This document shows positions 51,990 through 58,705 of a DNA stretch of 64,000 nt, one piece after another (positions within the stretch are counted from its first letter, which is position 1; each line of letters starts with the position of its first letter). Source of the DNA: Streptomyces luteogriseus (lineage in GTDB: Bacteria; Actinomycetota; Actinomycetes; Streptomycetales; Streptomycetaceae). The notes beneath the pieces were generated by a model that was not told the origin of the DNA, made no database searches, and saw nothing but the letters and a program-made list of their open reading frames with translations. The stretch covers positions 4,402,001 to 4,466,000 of the forward strand of contig NZ_JACHMS010000001.1 in assembly GCF_014205055.1 (NCBI RefSeq). The letters are read 5' to 3'. The position numbers were made by a program, and so were the translations under genes.

Positions 51990-53777
51990 TTACTTGACCC
52001 TCGCTGCCGCAACCTCATAGGCGGCGCGCAGCATGTCCTGCTGCTCCGCGTCCAAGCTGCGTGGCCGTCGGCTGCTGTGCCCAATGCCGAAGAAGGCGAG
52101 AGGGCCGTAGAAGGGCCCGTCGAAGCACTCCATCAGCCTGAGCATCTGATCAGCGACTGGATTGGCGTTTTCCTCGGAGGCGGGCACCAGCTCGGCGATG
52201 TAGGCGTGGACGCGGGCCTGATCGGGGAGCACAACGCGGTCGACGTAGCCCGAGCCGGCGAGGCTGACCTTGTCTCGCATCTTGTCGGGCGGCTCGGTGT
52301 GGAACTCCAGACTTCCGTCAGGAGTGACCAGGCCGTAGGTGATGGGCGGGTCTGTGCTTTCCCGCGCGGCGCCAGAACGCAGCCTCTGTAGGAAGTCGGC
52401 CGCATCAAGGGCTTCATCGCTGCCGGAGGCTGGGGTGTCCTCCTGGTCGTAGTCGAGATCCTCGATGTCCTGGCTGACGACCTGCTGCCGCAGGGCACGG
52501 AACCGGCTCAGCGCACCCAGCTCGGCTTCCTGCTGCTGGAGCAGTCGTAGGGCCGTGGAGTGGATGGCGGGCCGCGGCACCCAGCTGGGCAGCTCGTATT
52601 CGTCGATGCGGCGGTCCCTGGCGTAGCCGATACGGCGTTCCAGGTTTGTGACGGACGCGGCGGACACGCTGCCCGGCTTCAGGCCTGGGGTTCGCTGCCC
52701 CCATGCGACGGAGCCAGCGGCGGAGCTCCATGCGACAGCGACGAGCTGTCCGAGCGTGAAGCCTTCCTCGCGGGCGTTTAGGAACGTCTCGTAGGCGTCG
52801 GGGAGCCGGTGCTCGGGGATGGGTTCCTCGTTGTACTTCCGGGTGAGGAGGCCCTCGAGGTAGTCGACGGCCATGCCAGCCTCGAGCTTGTAGATCTGCT
52901 CGTGCAGATCATCAGGCCGGTCCCACAGCATGTCGTGCAGGAGCGCGATCAGTTCACGACGCCCTGCCGGGTCGCTCAAGGGAGGGGCCAGCATCCAGGG
53001 AACCTGGGTGATGTACACGCCGCGGGCGGTGCCGTCCTCGTTGAAGGTGAAGTTGCTGGTGGTGGCTGGCGTGGTGGGGCAGATCCACCGGTCCTGGTGG
53101 AGGGTCCGGATGACCTCAATGTCCGTGTCGGCGGACGCGGTGAGCGTGTAGTTCAGGTTGCTCAGCGGGCCGATCGACTCCGCCTGCTTGCGCTGCATGA
53201 TGTCCACCATGGCCAGCAGGGTGAGGGCGCCGACCAGGCCTGGGAGGCTGCTCGGGGCATCCCGGTCGGCCTGCTCTCGAAGCCAGACGCCAGCCGCTTC
53301 GACCTGCCGTGCAGTCCGTTCGCGCTCCTCCTCGGATGCGCGTTCGGCTTCCCTGGCTCGTTCTGCGGCTTCTGCGTCCCGGCACGTCTGGCACTTGACC
53401 GGCGACACGGTCTCCTCGTGAGGGAAGACGTCGGGGAACCACAGACGGGTCGCGGTCACGTCGGAGCGGCTGTACACGCTGCGCGGGCCAGCGCAGTCGG
53501 GGCAGATGACCGTGAGCAGGTCGGCGTGGCAGGAGGCTTTCACTGTGCGCAGGACTTGCGCGTTTGGGCCGATGTCGGAGACTTTGCGTGTCCAGGTGCC
53601 GGGCTCGGTGAACGCCCAGTAGTCCAGGCAGGTCTGCTTGTCCTGGCTGGAGACGTCCTCGTGGAAGACCACCTCGACGAGCGGCGCGGCCGCGCTCGGG
53701 ATGAGATGGCGCTGCACGGTCCGTGTCTGCTGCTTGGTGGTCTTGTTCTGCTGGCGTCGCCGCTGACGCTTCCCCAT
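51990..53777 (-). CDS. Large unknown protein with zinc-ribbon-like Cys pairs (element A cargo)
   Basis: Not recognised. The 595-residue product starts at an ATG (53777) with GGGGAGGGGA upstream; a basic N-terminus (MGKRQRRRQQNKTTKQQTRT) is followed by a region with ICPDCAGPR and VKCQTCRDAEAAE, two Cys pairs that may bind zinc, then a charged coiled coil (AEAAERAREAERASEEERER, about residues 135-170). The rest is mostly helical with no visible enzyme motif; later parts include WICPTTPATTSNFTFNEDG and the acidic DIEDLDYDQEDTPASGSDEAL. No signal or membrane helix. Position in an integrated element beside a CoiA-like fragment suggests a cargo function such as defence or DNA handling, but nothing in the sequence proves it. 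Confidence 0.7.
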   Translation of the reverse strand: MGKRQRRRQQNKTTKQQTRTVQRHLIPSAAAPLVEVVFHEDVSSQDKQTCLDYWAFTEPGTWTRKVSDIGPNAQVLRTVKASCHADLLTVICPDCAGPRSVYSRSDVTATRLWFPDVFPHEETVSPVKCQTCRDAEAAERAREAERASEEERERTARQVEAAGVWLREQADRDAPSSLPGLVGALTLLAMVDIMQRKQAESIGPLSNLNYTLTASADTDIEVIRTLHQDRWICPTTPATTSNFTFNEDGTARGVYITQVPWMLAPPLSDPAGRRELIALLHDMLWDRPDDLHEQIYKLEAGMAVDYLEGLLTRKYNEEPIPEHRLPDAYETFLNAREEGFTLGQLVAVAWSSAAGSVAWGQRTPGLKPGSVSAASVTNLERRIGYARDRRIDEYELPSWVPRPAIHSTALRLLQQQEAELGALSRFRALRQQVVSQDIEDLDYDQEDTPASGSDEALDAADFLQRLRSGAARESTDPPITYGLVTPDGSLEFHTEPPDKMRDKVSLAGSGYVDRVVLPDQARVHAYIAELVPASEENANPVADQMLRLMECFDGPFYGPLAFFGIGHSSRRPRSLDAEQQDMLRAAYEVAAARVK

Positions 53778-53903
53778 GGCGTCCCCTCCCCGGTGAACTG
53801 CCAGAGTATCGGGGGCCGATGACAATCTAGGTGACACCAGCGGGCCCCAGATGTGGGCGTGGCGGGCCGAGGGGACGGGGCCCAGCTCTGCGCAGTGTCG
53901 ACG

Positions 53904-54107
53904 AAGGACTTGCTCCCTCGTAGCGAGGACGCGACGCCGGAGATCACGTCGACTGCCATCATGGGCGCGAACGGCGGACTACTTCGGGCTGACCATCGAG
54001 GACCTGTGAGGCGGATCGCGCGCCCGCTAGCTCGTCACGGCCCGGGAGATCGCCATGTATCTGTGCCGTGAGCTGACGGACCTGTCGCTGCTGCCAGCAC
54101 TTCTTTA
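53904..54107 (+). pseudogene. dnaA: Fragment of dnaA (domain IV) with frameshift and two stops
   Basis: Frame one reads KDLLPRSEDATPEITSTAIMGA (53904-53970); after one extra G near 53973 the next frame reads ADYFGLTIEDL, stop, GGSRAR, stop, LVTAREIAMYLCRELTDLSL (to about 54092). Laid end to end this matches the conserved DnaA passage that leads into and opens domain IV. The DNA-contact motif RDHTTVMHA that should follow is absent. With no start, a frameshift and two stops it is dead. It lies between an unknown gene and the three-gene operon inside element A and indicates that the element, or a parent of it, once captured a dnaA copy. Confidence 0.85.
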
Positions 54108-54191
54108 GGCGAGCTGCCCAGATCCCGAAATTCTGATGGCAGCGTCCGCGATCGGCTACAACCTGTTTCGCGCGCGTGCGGCTCAAGCCCA

Positions 54192-54845
54192 TTAGCTTGT
54201 TCCGGTTGCAAGTGCAGTCATCTTGTCCGCATATCGCAGCATCGAACTGACTGTCCCCGTCGCTAGCGAGATAAATGCATTAGCGGCGGGGAACGAATAG
54301 GCCTCAACGTAAACGAAGCCCCGAACGCCACCAGCTATGATCTCATGGGGTGCATATACGAAGAAGCTCTTCGAATCTCCTCGCGTATCGGAATTCTTGT
54401 ACTGCTCGCGAAGCGCATTGAGTCTACGCTTCCCTTGTCGCGCAGCGTCTTCTGCATTTCTGTAAACTTCAATATGTGCACTCGGAGTAGGTGTGGGGCC
54501 GTACTCTTGCTCTCCAGGAACATACTGCAAATCGATTGCCACGGCGTCGATTCGAGGCGAGCTGTCCGCGATCTGAACGTCTTTGATTCCCTTCACCTCA
54601 AGCGGCCTGGGCAGAGGCTCCAAAAATGGGCCTTTGCGTATAAGATCGGCGAGATAGGAAATGTTTACTCGTGAGGTAGAGCTACTCTCGCTACGTGTCA
54701 CATTCCCATTGTCGATATCCGTTCCGCAGATCGACCCAGTGCAATTACTGCTAGTGCAGCCACTCAGGAGTGCCGTTATTAGCGCCAGGGCTGTCACTGC
54801 ACAACATGCAATCGACCTCGACCTCGACCGCCTGACGTAACTCAT
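54192..54845 (-). CDS. Lipoprotein 1 of the CxxxxCG operon
   Basis: Not recognised. The 217-residue lipoprotein has signal SIACCAVTALALITALLSG with lipobox Cys, followed at once by TSSNCTGSICGTDIDNGNV. This CxxxxCG patch is shared with the two upstream gene products. The mature domain (about 60-217) has IADSSPRIDAVAIDLQYVPG, SAHIEVYRNAEDAARQGKRRLNALREQY and GVRGFVYVEAYSFPAANAFISLATG. Its ATG overlaps the stop of the preceding gene (ATGA), so the two are coupled. AT-richer than the surrounding chromosome, suggesting transfer. Confidence 0.75.
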   Translation of the reverse strand: MSYVRRSRSRSIACCAVTALALITALLSGCTSSNCTGSICGTDIDNGNVTRSESSSTSRVNISYLADLIRKGPFLEPLPRPLEVKGIKDVQIADSSPRIDAVAIDLQYVPGEQEYGPTPTPSAHIEVYRNAEDAARQGKRRLNALREQYKNSDTRGDSKSFFVYAPHEIIAGGVRGFVYVEAYSFPAANAFISLATGTVSSMLRYADKMTALATGTS

Positions 54846-55726
54846 GTACCTACTCCCGGCGGTGAACTCTTACTGGAGGCCTTCTCCAGTCGAGACACAA
54901 TCTCGTGTGGTGTGCCATGACCTGGGAGCAAGGGGAATTGATCCGGGTCAAAAACTGGTGAAGCCTTTCCGTAAAGGTTGATGGTTTTCCCCGCGCGGAA
55001 GCGACTCAGCTCCCGCCACGGACTGACCGTAGGATTCGGTATGGCAGGGTAATGGGTTACTGCCGGCACGCGTAAGTGCCCACCAGTGCCATTCCAGTTG
55101 ATCATTGGTTCTTCCCCGCTTCCGGCCCACTTGCTATTGCAAGCGGGCCCGACACCCCAGACCTCTCCCACGCCGTCATCAACTCCACCGGGTGTAGAGA
55201 ACTCGATTAATTCGCCCGGATTCGAAGCGGGAATGTTGTAGCTGGCCCGTTTGGGTGGATCCTTGGCCATCTCGGAAAAGCGAGTTGAGTTGAGTACTAC
55301 GGTTTCACCTTGGCGGGGTAAGGCCAGTCGCGCCTTTGGATCGCAGGACTGAATTATCATAACGACAACAGTCCCAGCCTTGTTCGCTCCCACTTGAACG
55401 AAGAAACTGCCAACTCTGTAGATCCTCGCAGTGAGCTCTCGAACCTTTCCGCCCTCTCCTGCGTAGAAGAAGTCCTCACTGTCGCCCGCGTAGGTAGAGA
55501 CTCTATTCTCTCTGCCAAGAGTCCTCTCGAAAAGATCGACATCGAGTCCCAGATCAAGCTCTTTTATTCGTTCTGCAGCGGACTTTAAGGGTGAGGCGGA
55601 TCCTCGCGTGTCGACGCTGTTGTCTTTGTTGTGATCCCCGCAGATGGAATCATTGCAAGTATTGTCTGTGCAGCCAGTCACGCTGAACGCAAAAGCAAGC
55701 AGGAACAACGAAGTGAGACGGCGCAT
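54842..55726 (-). CDS. Lipoprotein 2 of the CxxxxCG operon
   Basis: Not recognised. The 294-residue lipoprotein has signal MRRLTSLFLLAFAFSVTG with lipobox Cys, then TDNTCNDSICGDHNKDNSV, the shared motif. Further on: ERIKELDLGLDVDLFERTLG, ARIYRVGSFFVQVGANKAGTVVVMIIQSCDP, and a C-terminal half with GGVDDGVGEVWGVGPACNSKW and HYPAIPNPTVSPWRELSRFRAG. Four further Cys-poor regions suggest one main extracellular domain. It starts 6 bp after the small membrane protein gene and overlaps lipoprotein 1 by 4 bp. Confidence 0.75.
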   Translation of the reverse strand: MRRLTSLFLLAFAFSVTGCTDNTCNDSICGDHNKDNSVDTRGSASPLKSAAERIKELDLGLDVDLFERTLGRENRVSTYAGDSEDFFYAGEGGKVRELTARIYRVGSFFVQVGANKAGTVVVMIIQSCDPKARLALPRQGETVVLNSTRFSEMAKDPPKRASYNIPASNPGELIEFSTPGGVDDGVGEVWGVGPACNSKWAGSGEEPMINWNGTGGHLRVPAVTHYPAIPNPTVSPWRELSRFRAGKTINLYGKASPVFDPDQFPLLPGHGTPHEIVSRLEKASSKSSPPGVGT

Positions 55727-55732
55727 CGTGCT

Positions 55733-55930
55733 TCACCTGCTGGGTTCCGTAGCGCCTACGGTATTGCCGACATTCTTATCTCCGCAAACAGCCCCTTGGC
55801 AGTTGTTGTTACTCCCGCCCACGTTCGCCGATACAGTGAAGATGCCGACAATTGCCAAGGCTACGGCCCCCACGACCCACAGCGTATAGATCCAGATCTT
55901 CCGACGGTCCTCGCCACTCATCATGCTCAT
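55733..55930 (-). CDS. Small membrane protein of the CxxxxCG operon
   Basis: A 65-residue protein: short cytoplasmic head (MSMMSGEDRRK), one helix (IWIYTLWVVGAVALAIVGIF, about residues 12-31), then an extracellular tail GSNNNCQGAVCGDKNVGNTV. The tail repeats the CxxxxCG-D-x-N-x-x-N-x-V pattern of the two lipoproteins encoded next. The same placement, immediately outside the membrane, in all three suggests the patch is an interaction site or a disulphide-linked knot. The start could be Met1, Met3 or Met4. First gene of the operon; promoter not recognised in the 390 bp upstream. Confidence 0.75.
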   Translation of the reverse strand: MSMMSGEDRRKIWIYTLWVVGAVALAIVGIFTVSANVGGSNNNCQGAVCGDKNVGNTVGATEPSR

Positions 55931-56320
55931 GAGTACCCCCAGTCATCGCCAACTCGTGACTCATGGTGACATAACCCACTGCGACTCGTAACCACCTTGG
56001 TTGCTCGAACCTTCTCAAGATCGAATATTGCGAGGCTTTATTCAGGTCAACGAGGCTCTGCGGGCAACGTCGACAGGGACCCGCGGCTCACCTACTTCCT
56101 CGCATGCACCATCTATTGCAAGCATCGGCGTGCACATGGGTCGCGCTTTTGTTCGCCGACCACTTGTCCTAGGCTGATTCGGACTCGGCGGGCTCCCAGG
56201 GCTGGGCTGGGATTTGACGGCAGCGCTGACGGCAACGACGGCACACAGACTCACATGATCGCTAACCTGAGCGATCGCGGTCATGGCCCGCTGGCTCCCC
56301 TTGCGGGGTGCTGCCCGATC
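55931..56320. other. Right end of element A without genes
   Basis: 390 bp of AT-richer sequence between the small membrane protein gene and the second tRNA-end copy. It should hold the operon's promoter. Near the end are the octamers TGACGGCA at 56215-56222 and 56227-56234, matching those at the left end of the element. Short open frames here have no ribosome site or family resemblance. Confidence 0.6.
56215..56234. other. Right-end octamer repeats of element A (likely arm sites)
   Basis: TGACGGCA at 56215-56222 and 56227-56234, 12 bp apart, in the sequence TTGACGGCAGCGCTGACGGC. They mirror the pair at 49622-49642 at the other end. Confidence 0.7.
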
Positions 56321-56363
56321 CTACGGATCAGAAGGTTGCAGGTTCGAATCCTGCCGAGTGCAC
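56321..56363 (+). repeat. Second copy of the tRNA-Arg 3' end (att site)
   Basis: Exact 43-nt match to 49528-49570, from the anticodon loop to the end of the tRNA. No 5' half precedes it, so it is not a tRNA gene. It is the junction between elements A and B. Confidence 0.95.
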
Positions 56364-56367
56364 ACAG

Positions 56368-56406
56368 GTCAAAGGCCCCCTGGGATTATCCCAGGGGGCC
56401 TTTGAC
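56368..56406 (+). terminator. Terminator hairpin at the left end of element B
   Basis: GTCAAAGGCCCCCTGGGA (56368-56385), loop TTA, TCCCAGGGGGCCTTTGAC (56389-56406): 18-bp perfect stem right after the att copy. It would end a transcript of a tRNA restored by this element. Confidence 0.85.
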
Positions 56407-56423
56407 ATCAACAGCTGACATCA
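56403..56423. other. Left-end octamer repeats of element B (likely arm sites)
   Basis: TGACATCA at 56403-56410 and 56416-56423, 13 bp apart. The same spacing as in element A but a different octamer. A matching pair is at 58350-58370. Confidence 0.7.
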
Positions 56424-56442
56424 ACGCGGTCAGAGGCGCCGA

Positions 56443-56890
56443 TCACTTCTCGGTGTCCGCCTCCTGCTCGCTCCTGGATTCTCCGCCCGACTCGTCCAGC
56501 CCAAGGGCGTCGTCCATCCGGTCGGCGGCGGCCTTAAGCGTCGTGCTCATCACGTGCGCGTACGTGTCCAGGGTCATGGTGATGGTGCTGTGCCCGAGCG
56601 TTTCCATGATCGTGCGAGCGTCCACGCCCTGGCGCGAGTAGCAGTGAGGCGCATGTGTGCCGGAGGTCGTGCACCCGCACCCGCCGCACGCCGGCATCCC
56701 GGCACAGGATGGTGAGCATCCTGTTCAGGCTGCGGGGGTCTGTGATCCGACCATACGTCGTGGTGAAGATCAGACCGTCCGGCTGTCCGGGCGCGGGCTG
56801 CCACTTCTTCCCCGCGACTTGCGTTCCTGCTCCTGCTGGGTTCGCCCGCCTACGGATCACCGGAGCGAGTTCGGGGTCGGGGAGCGTCTG
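56443..56890 (-). pseudogene. Tyrosine integrase remnant with frameshift
   Basis: Only the C-terminal third is left. One frame reads GKKWQPAPGQPDGLIFTTTYG, ITDPRSLNRMLTILCRDAGVRRVRVHDLRHTCASLL; after one extra base near 56,640 the next frame continues YSRQGVDARTIMETLGHSTITMTLDTYAHVMSTTLKAAADRMDDALG to a stop at 56443. The His-x-x-Arg, Gly-His and Tyr boxes are intact but split between frames, and everything upstream of about 56,890 is missing. Sequence is clearly related to, but not the same as, the element A integrase. Confidence 0.88.
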
Positions 56891-57043
56891 GTCGGCGGAT
56901 TGCGGGCGGTATGACGGTGTGTCTGTACGACCACGCAGGGCGGGTGTGGCTTGATCGTCGGGCGGTCCCGGCAGGGGCCTGAACATCAACCGATGTCCGT
57001 GGCGTGTGCTGAGTGCCGCGCTCTTTGCCGAGGAGTCCCCATC

Positions 57044-58315
57044 GTGAGACGGACCCTGCAACATGCCATGCTCCAGAGACGTGGCGCCGGAGTCGCGGGT
57101 GAGCGGAGGCGCCCGGCCCGGCGTGCTGCCGTGCTGCTCGCCACGGTGGCACTGCCGGCGGCCCTGGTCGTGCCCACGGCCACGCCCGCTGCTGCGGCGC
57201 CGGTGACGGTCACCTTCAACGTGGGCGCCAACCAGCCCTTCACCGTCCCGTCCGGCGTCACCCAACTGACGGTCACCGCCACAGGCGCCGCAGGCCAGAA
57301 CGTGCCTAATGGTGGCGCAGGCGGGAGCGGGGCCACCGTCACCGGCACCCTGACCGCTACCCCGGGCAGCACCCTGTTCGTGAACGTCAACACCGGCGGC
57401 GGACCAGGCACCGGAAACTTCTCGGGCGGCGTCGGCGGCGGTTCCAGCGACGTCCGCACCTGCAGCTCGGCCGGCCCAGGCTGCACCCTGACCGGCAGCC
57501 CCGGCACCGACCCGCGTCTCATCGTCGCCGGAGGCGGAGGAGGCGGCGGCTACGGTTCCGCCATCGGCGACTTCCAGGTCCCCGAGGCCACCGGCGGGGA
57601 CGCCGGCGACATCGGAGGCGACGGCGGCGACAGACCGCAGAGCGGCGTCGGCGGTGGCGGAGGAACCCAGACCACCGGCGGCACCGGCGGAGCCGCATGC
57701 TCGCCGAACCCAACCACCGCCGGCACCGACGGTACGGCCGGTGCCGCCGGCACCGGCGGCACCGGCTTCGGGGGAGGCGGCGGCGGAGGCGGCTGGTTCG
57801 GAGGCGGCGGAGGAGGCGGCTGCGGCCAAATCAACAGCGATGGCACGGCAGGTCCTGGTGGTGGCGGTGGCGGGTCGAACCGCGTCCCCACGGGTGGTAC
57901 CTCCGCTCCCGCAGCGGGGCCGGCTCATGTGACCGTCACCTACGAGCCGGCGCCCCCCACCTGCGCGACCGCCACGGCCACCATCACCGGTACCAACGGC
58001 AACAACATCCTGATCGGCACTCCTGGCAATGACGTGATCTTCGCTCTCGGCGGCAACGATGTGGTCGACGGCCGCGGTGGCAACGACATCATCTGCGGCG
58101 GCGACGGCAACGACGTACTGTCCGGCGGTGACGGCAACGACCGCATCGAAGGTGGCAACGGCGCCGACAACCTGAACGGCAACAACGGCAACGACGCCCT
58201 CTTCGGCGGTCCCGGCAGCGACGCGCTCTTCGGCGGCCCCGGCACCAACACCAACGATGGCGGCCCCGGCATCAACGCCTGCTTCAACCCCGCCACCGGC
58301 CCCGGCTGCTTCTAA
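57044..58315 (+). CDS. Secreted glycine-rich protein with RTX calcium-binding repeats
   Basis: A 423-residue exported protein. GTG at 57044 follows GAGGAG by 8 nt; signal peptide AAVLLATVALPAALVVPTAT ends near AAAA. The first domain (about 52-170) starts PVTVTFNVGANQPFTVPSGVTQLTVTATGAAG, followed by an extremely Gly-rich middle (about 165-310) of the kind seen in glycine-rich cell-surface proteins. The C-terminal 100 residues hold about six RTX nonapeptides (NDVIFALGGNDVVDGRGG, NDIICGGDGNDVLSGGDG, NDALFGGPG), which bind calcium in secreted proteins of type I systems. A Sec signal with RTX repeats is unusual but known. The only intact cargo of element B. Confidence 0.85.
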   Translation: MRRTLQHAMLQRRGAGVAGERRRPARRAAVLLATVALPAALVVPTATPAAAAPVTVTFNVGANQPFTVPSGVTQLTVTATGAAGQNVPNGGAGGSGATVTGTLTATPGSTLFVNVNTGGGPGTGNFSGGVGGGSSDVRTCSSAGPGCTLTGSPGTDPRLIVAGGGGGGGYGSAIGDFQVPEATGGDAGDIGGDGGDRPQSGVGGGGGTQTTGGTGGAACSPNPTTAGTDGTAGAAGTGGTGFGGGGGGGGWFGGGGGGGCGQINSDGTAGPGGGGGGSNRVPTGGTSAPAAGPAHVTVTYEPAPPTCATATATITGTNGNNILIGTPGNDVIFALGGNDVVDGRGGNDIICGGDGNDVLSGGDGNDRIEGGNGADNLNGNNGNDALFGGPGSDALFGGPGTNTNDGGPGINACFNPATGPGCF

Positions 58316-58349
58316 CCCACCCCACACGCCCCCGACCCGGCATGTTGAG

Positions 58350-58370
58350 CGACATCAGTAGCTGACATCA
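58350..58370. other. Right-end octamer repeats of element B (likely arm sites)
   Basis: CGACATCA at 58350-58357 and TGACATCA at 58363-58370, 13 bp apart. They match the pair at 56403-56423, with one change. Confidence 0.65.
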
Positions 58371-58467
58371 ACACAGGCGTACAACCGCGCACCGTGGCAC
58401 CCCCGTGATCGGCGCACGAGCCAACGGATCCCAGCAGGCGAGCGGTTCGTGGCGGTGCTGCACGCGC

Positions 58468-58510
58468 CTACGGATCAGAAGGTTGCAGGTTCGAATCCTG
58501 CCGAGTGCAC
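58468..58510 (+). repeat. Third copy of the tRNA-Arg 3' end (att site)
   Basis: Exact 43-nt match to 49528-49570 and 56321-56363. It marks the right end of the tandem array and is probably the original chromosomal tRNA end, displaced 9 kb by the insertions. Confidence 0.95.
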
Positions 58511-58516
58511 ATAAGT

Positions 58517-58550
58517 CAAAGGCCCCCGGGATGAATCCCGGGGGCCTTTG
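58517..58550 (+). terminator. Terminator hairpin after the third tRNA-Arg end copy
   Basis: CAAAGGCCCCCGGGA (58517-58531), loop TGAA, TCCCGGGGGCCTTTG (58536-58550): 15-bp perfect stem. Probably the original tRNA-Arg terminator of the chromosome. Confidence 0.85.
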
Positions 58551-58705
58551 GTGTCTCGTGGGTCCTCACCCTGCCCTGCCATGGCCCGGTCCGGGCGTCG
58601 GTGTGGCCTGTCCAGCCTCGACCGTCAACTACACCCCGACTCGCGCCGGTTCGCATTACGATCACGTGGCCGCTGCTGGGCAGGACATCGTGAGGGGACG
58701 CGGAC

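Larger units (their letters stand above)
49528..56320. mobile_element. Integrated element A in tRNA-Arg (6.8 kb)
   Basis: The 43 nt CTACGGATCAGAAGGTTGCA... at 49528-49570 recur exactly at 56321-56363, bounding the element. Inside are a terminator, arm-site octamers at both ends, a PASTA-like membrane protein, a tyrosine integrase reading toward attL, a CoiA-like fragment, a 595-residue unknown protein, a dnaA remnant and a three-gene operon of membrane-anchored proteins. No replication, helicase or transfer genes remain, so it depends on others or is stranded. The stretch 54.1-56.3 kb is visibly AT-richer than the chromosome. Confidence 0.88.
56321..58467. mobile_element. Integrated element B in tandem (2.1 kb)
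   Basis: Bounded by the second (56321-56363) and third (58468-58510) exact copies of the 43-nt tRNA-Arg end. It carries a broken integrase at its left end reading toward the attachment site, its own arm-site octamers (TGACATCA) at both ends, and one intact cargo gene. The order integrase-cargo repeats that of element A, so two related elements entered the same site one after the other. Confidence 0.85.

Noticed and set aside
53853..54192. Short intact genes on either strand in the dnaA-fragment region
   Set aside because: The open frames have no ribosome sites and are explained by the broken dnaA sequence.
56321..56363. A second and third tRNA-Arg gene
   Set aside because: Both copies lack the acceptor 5' strand, D arm and half of the anticodon stem; they are attachment-site duplications.
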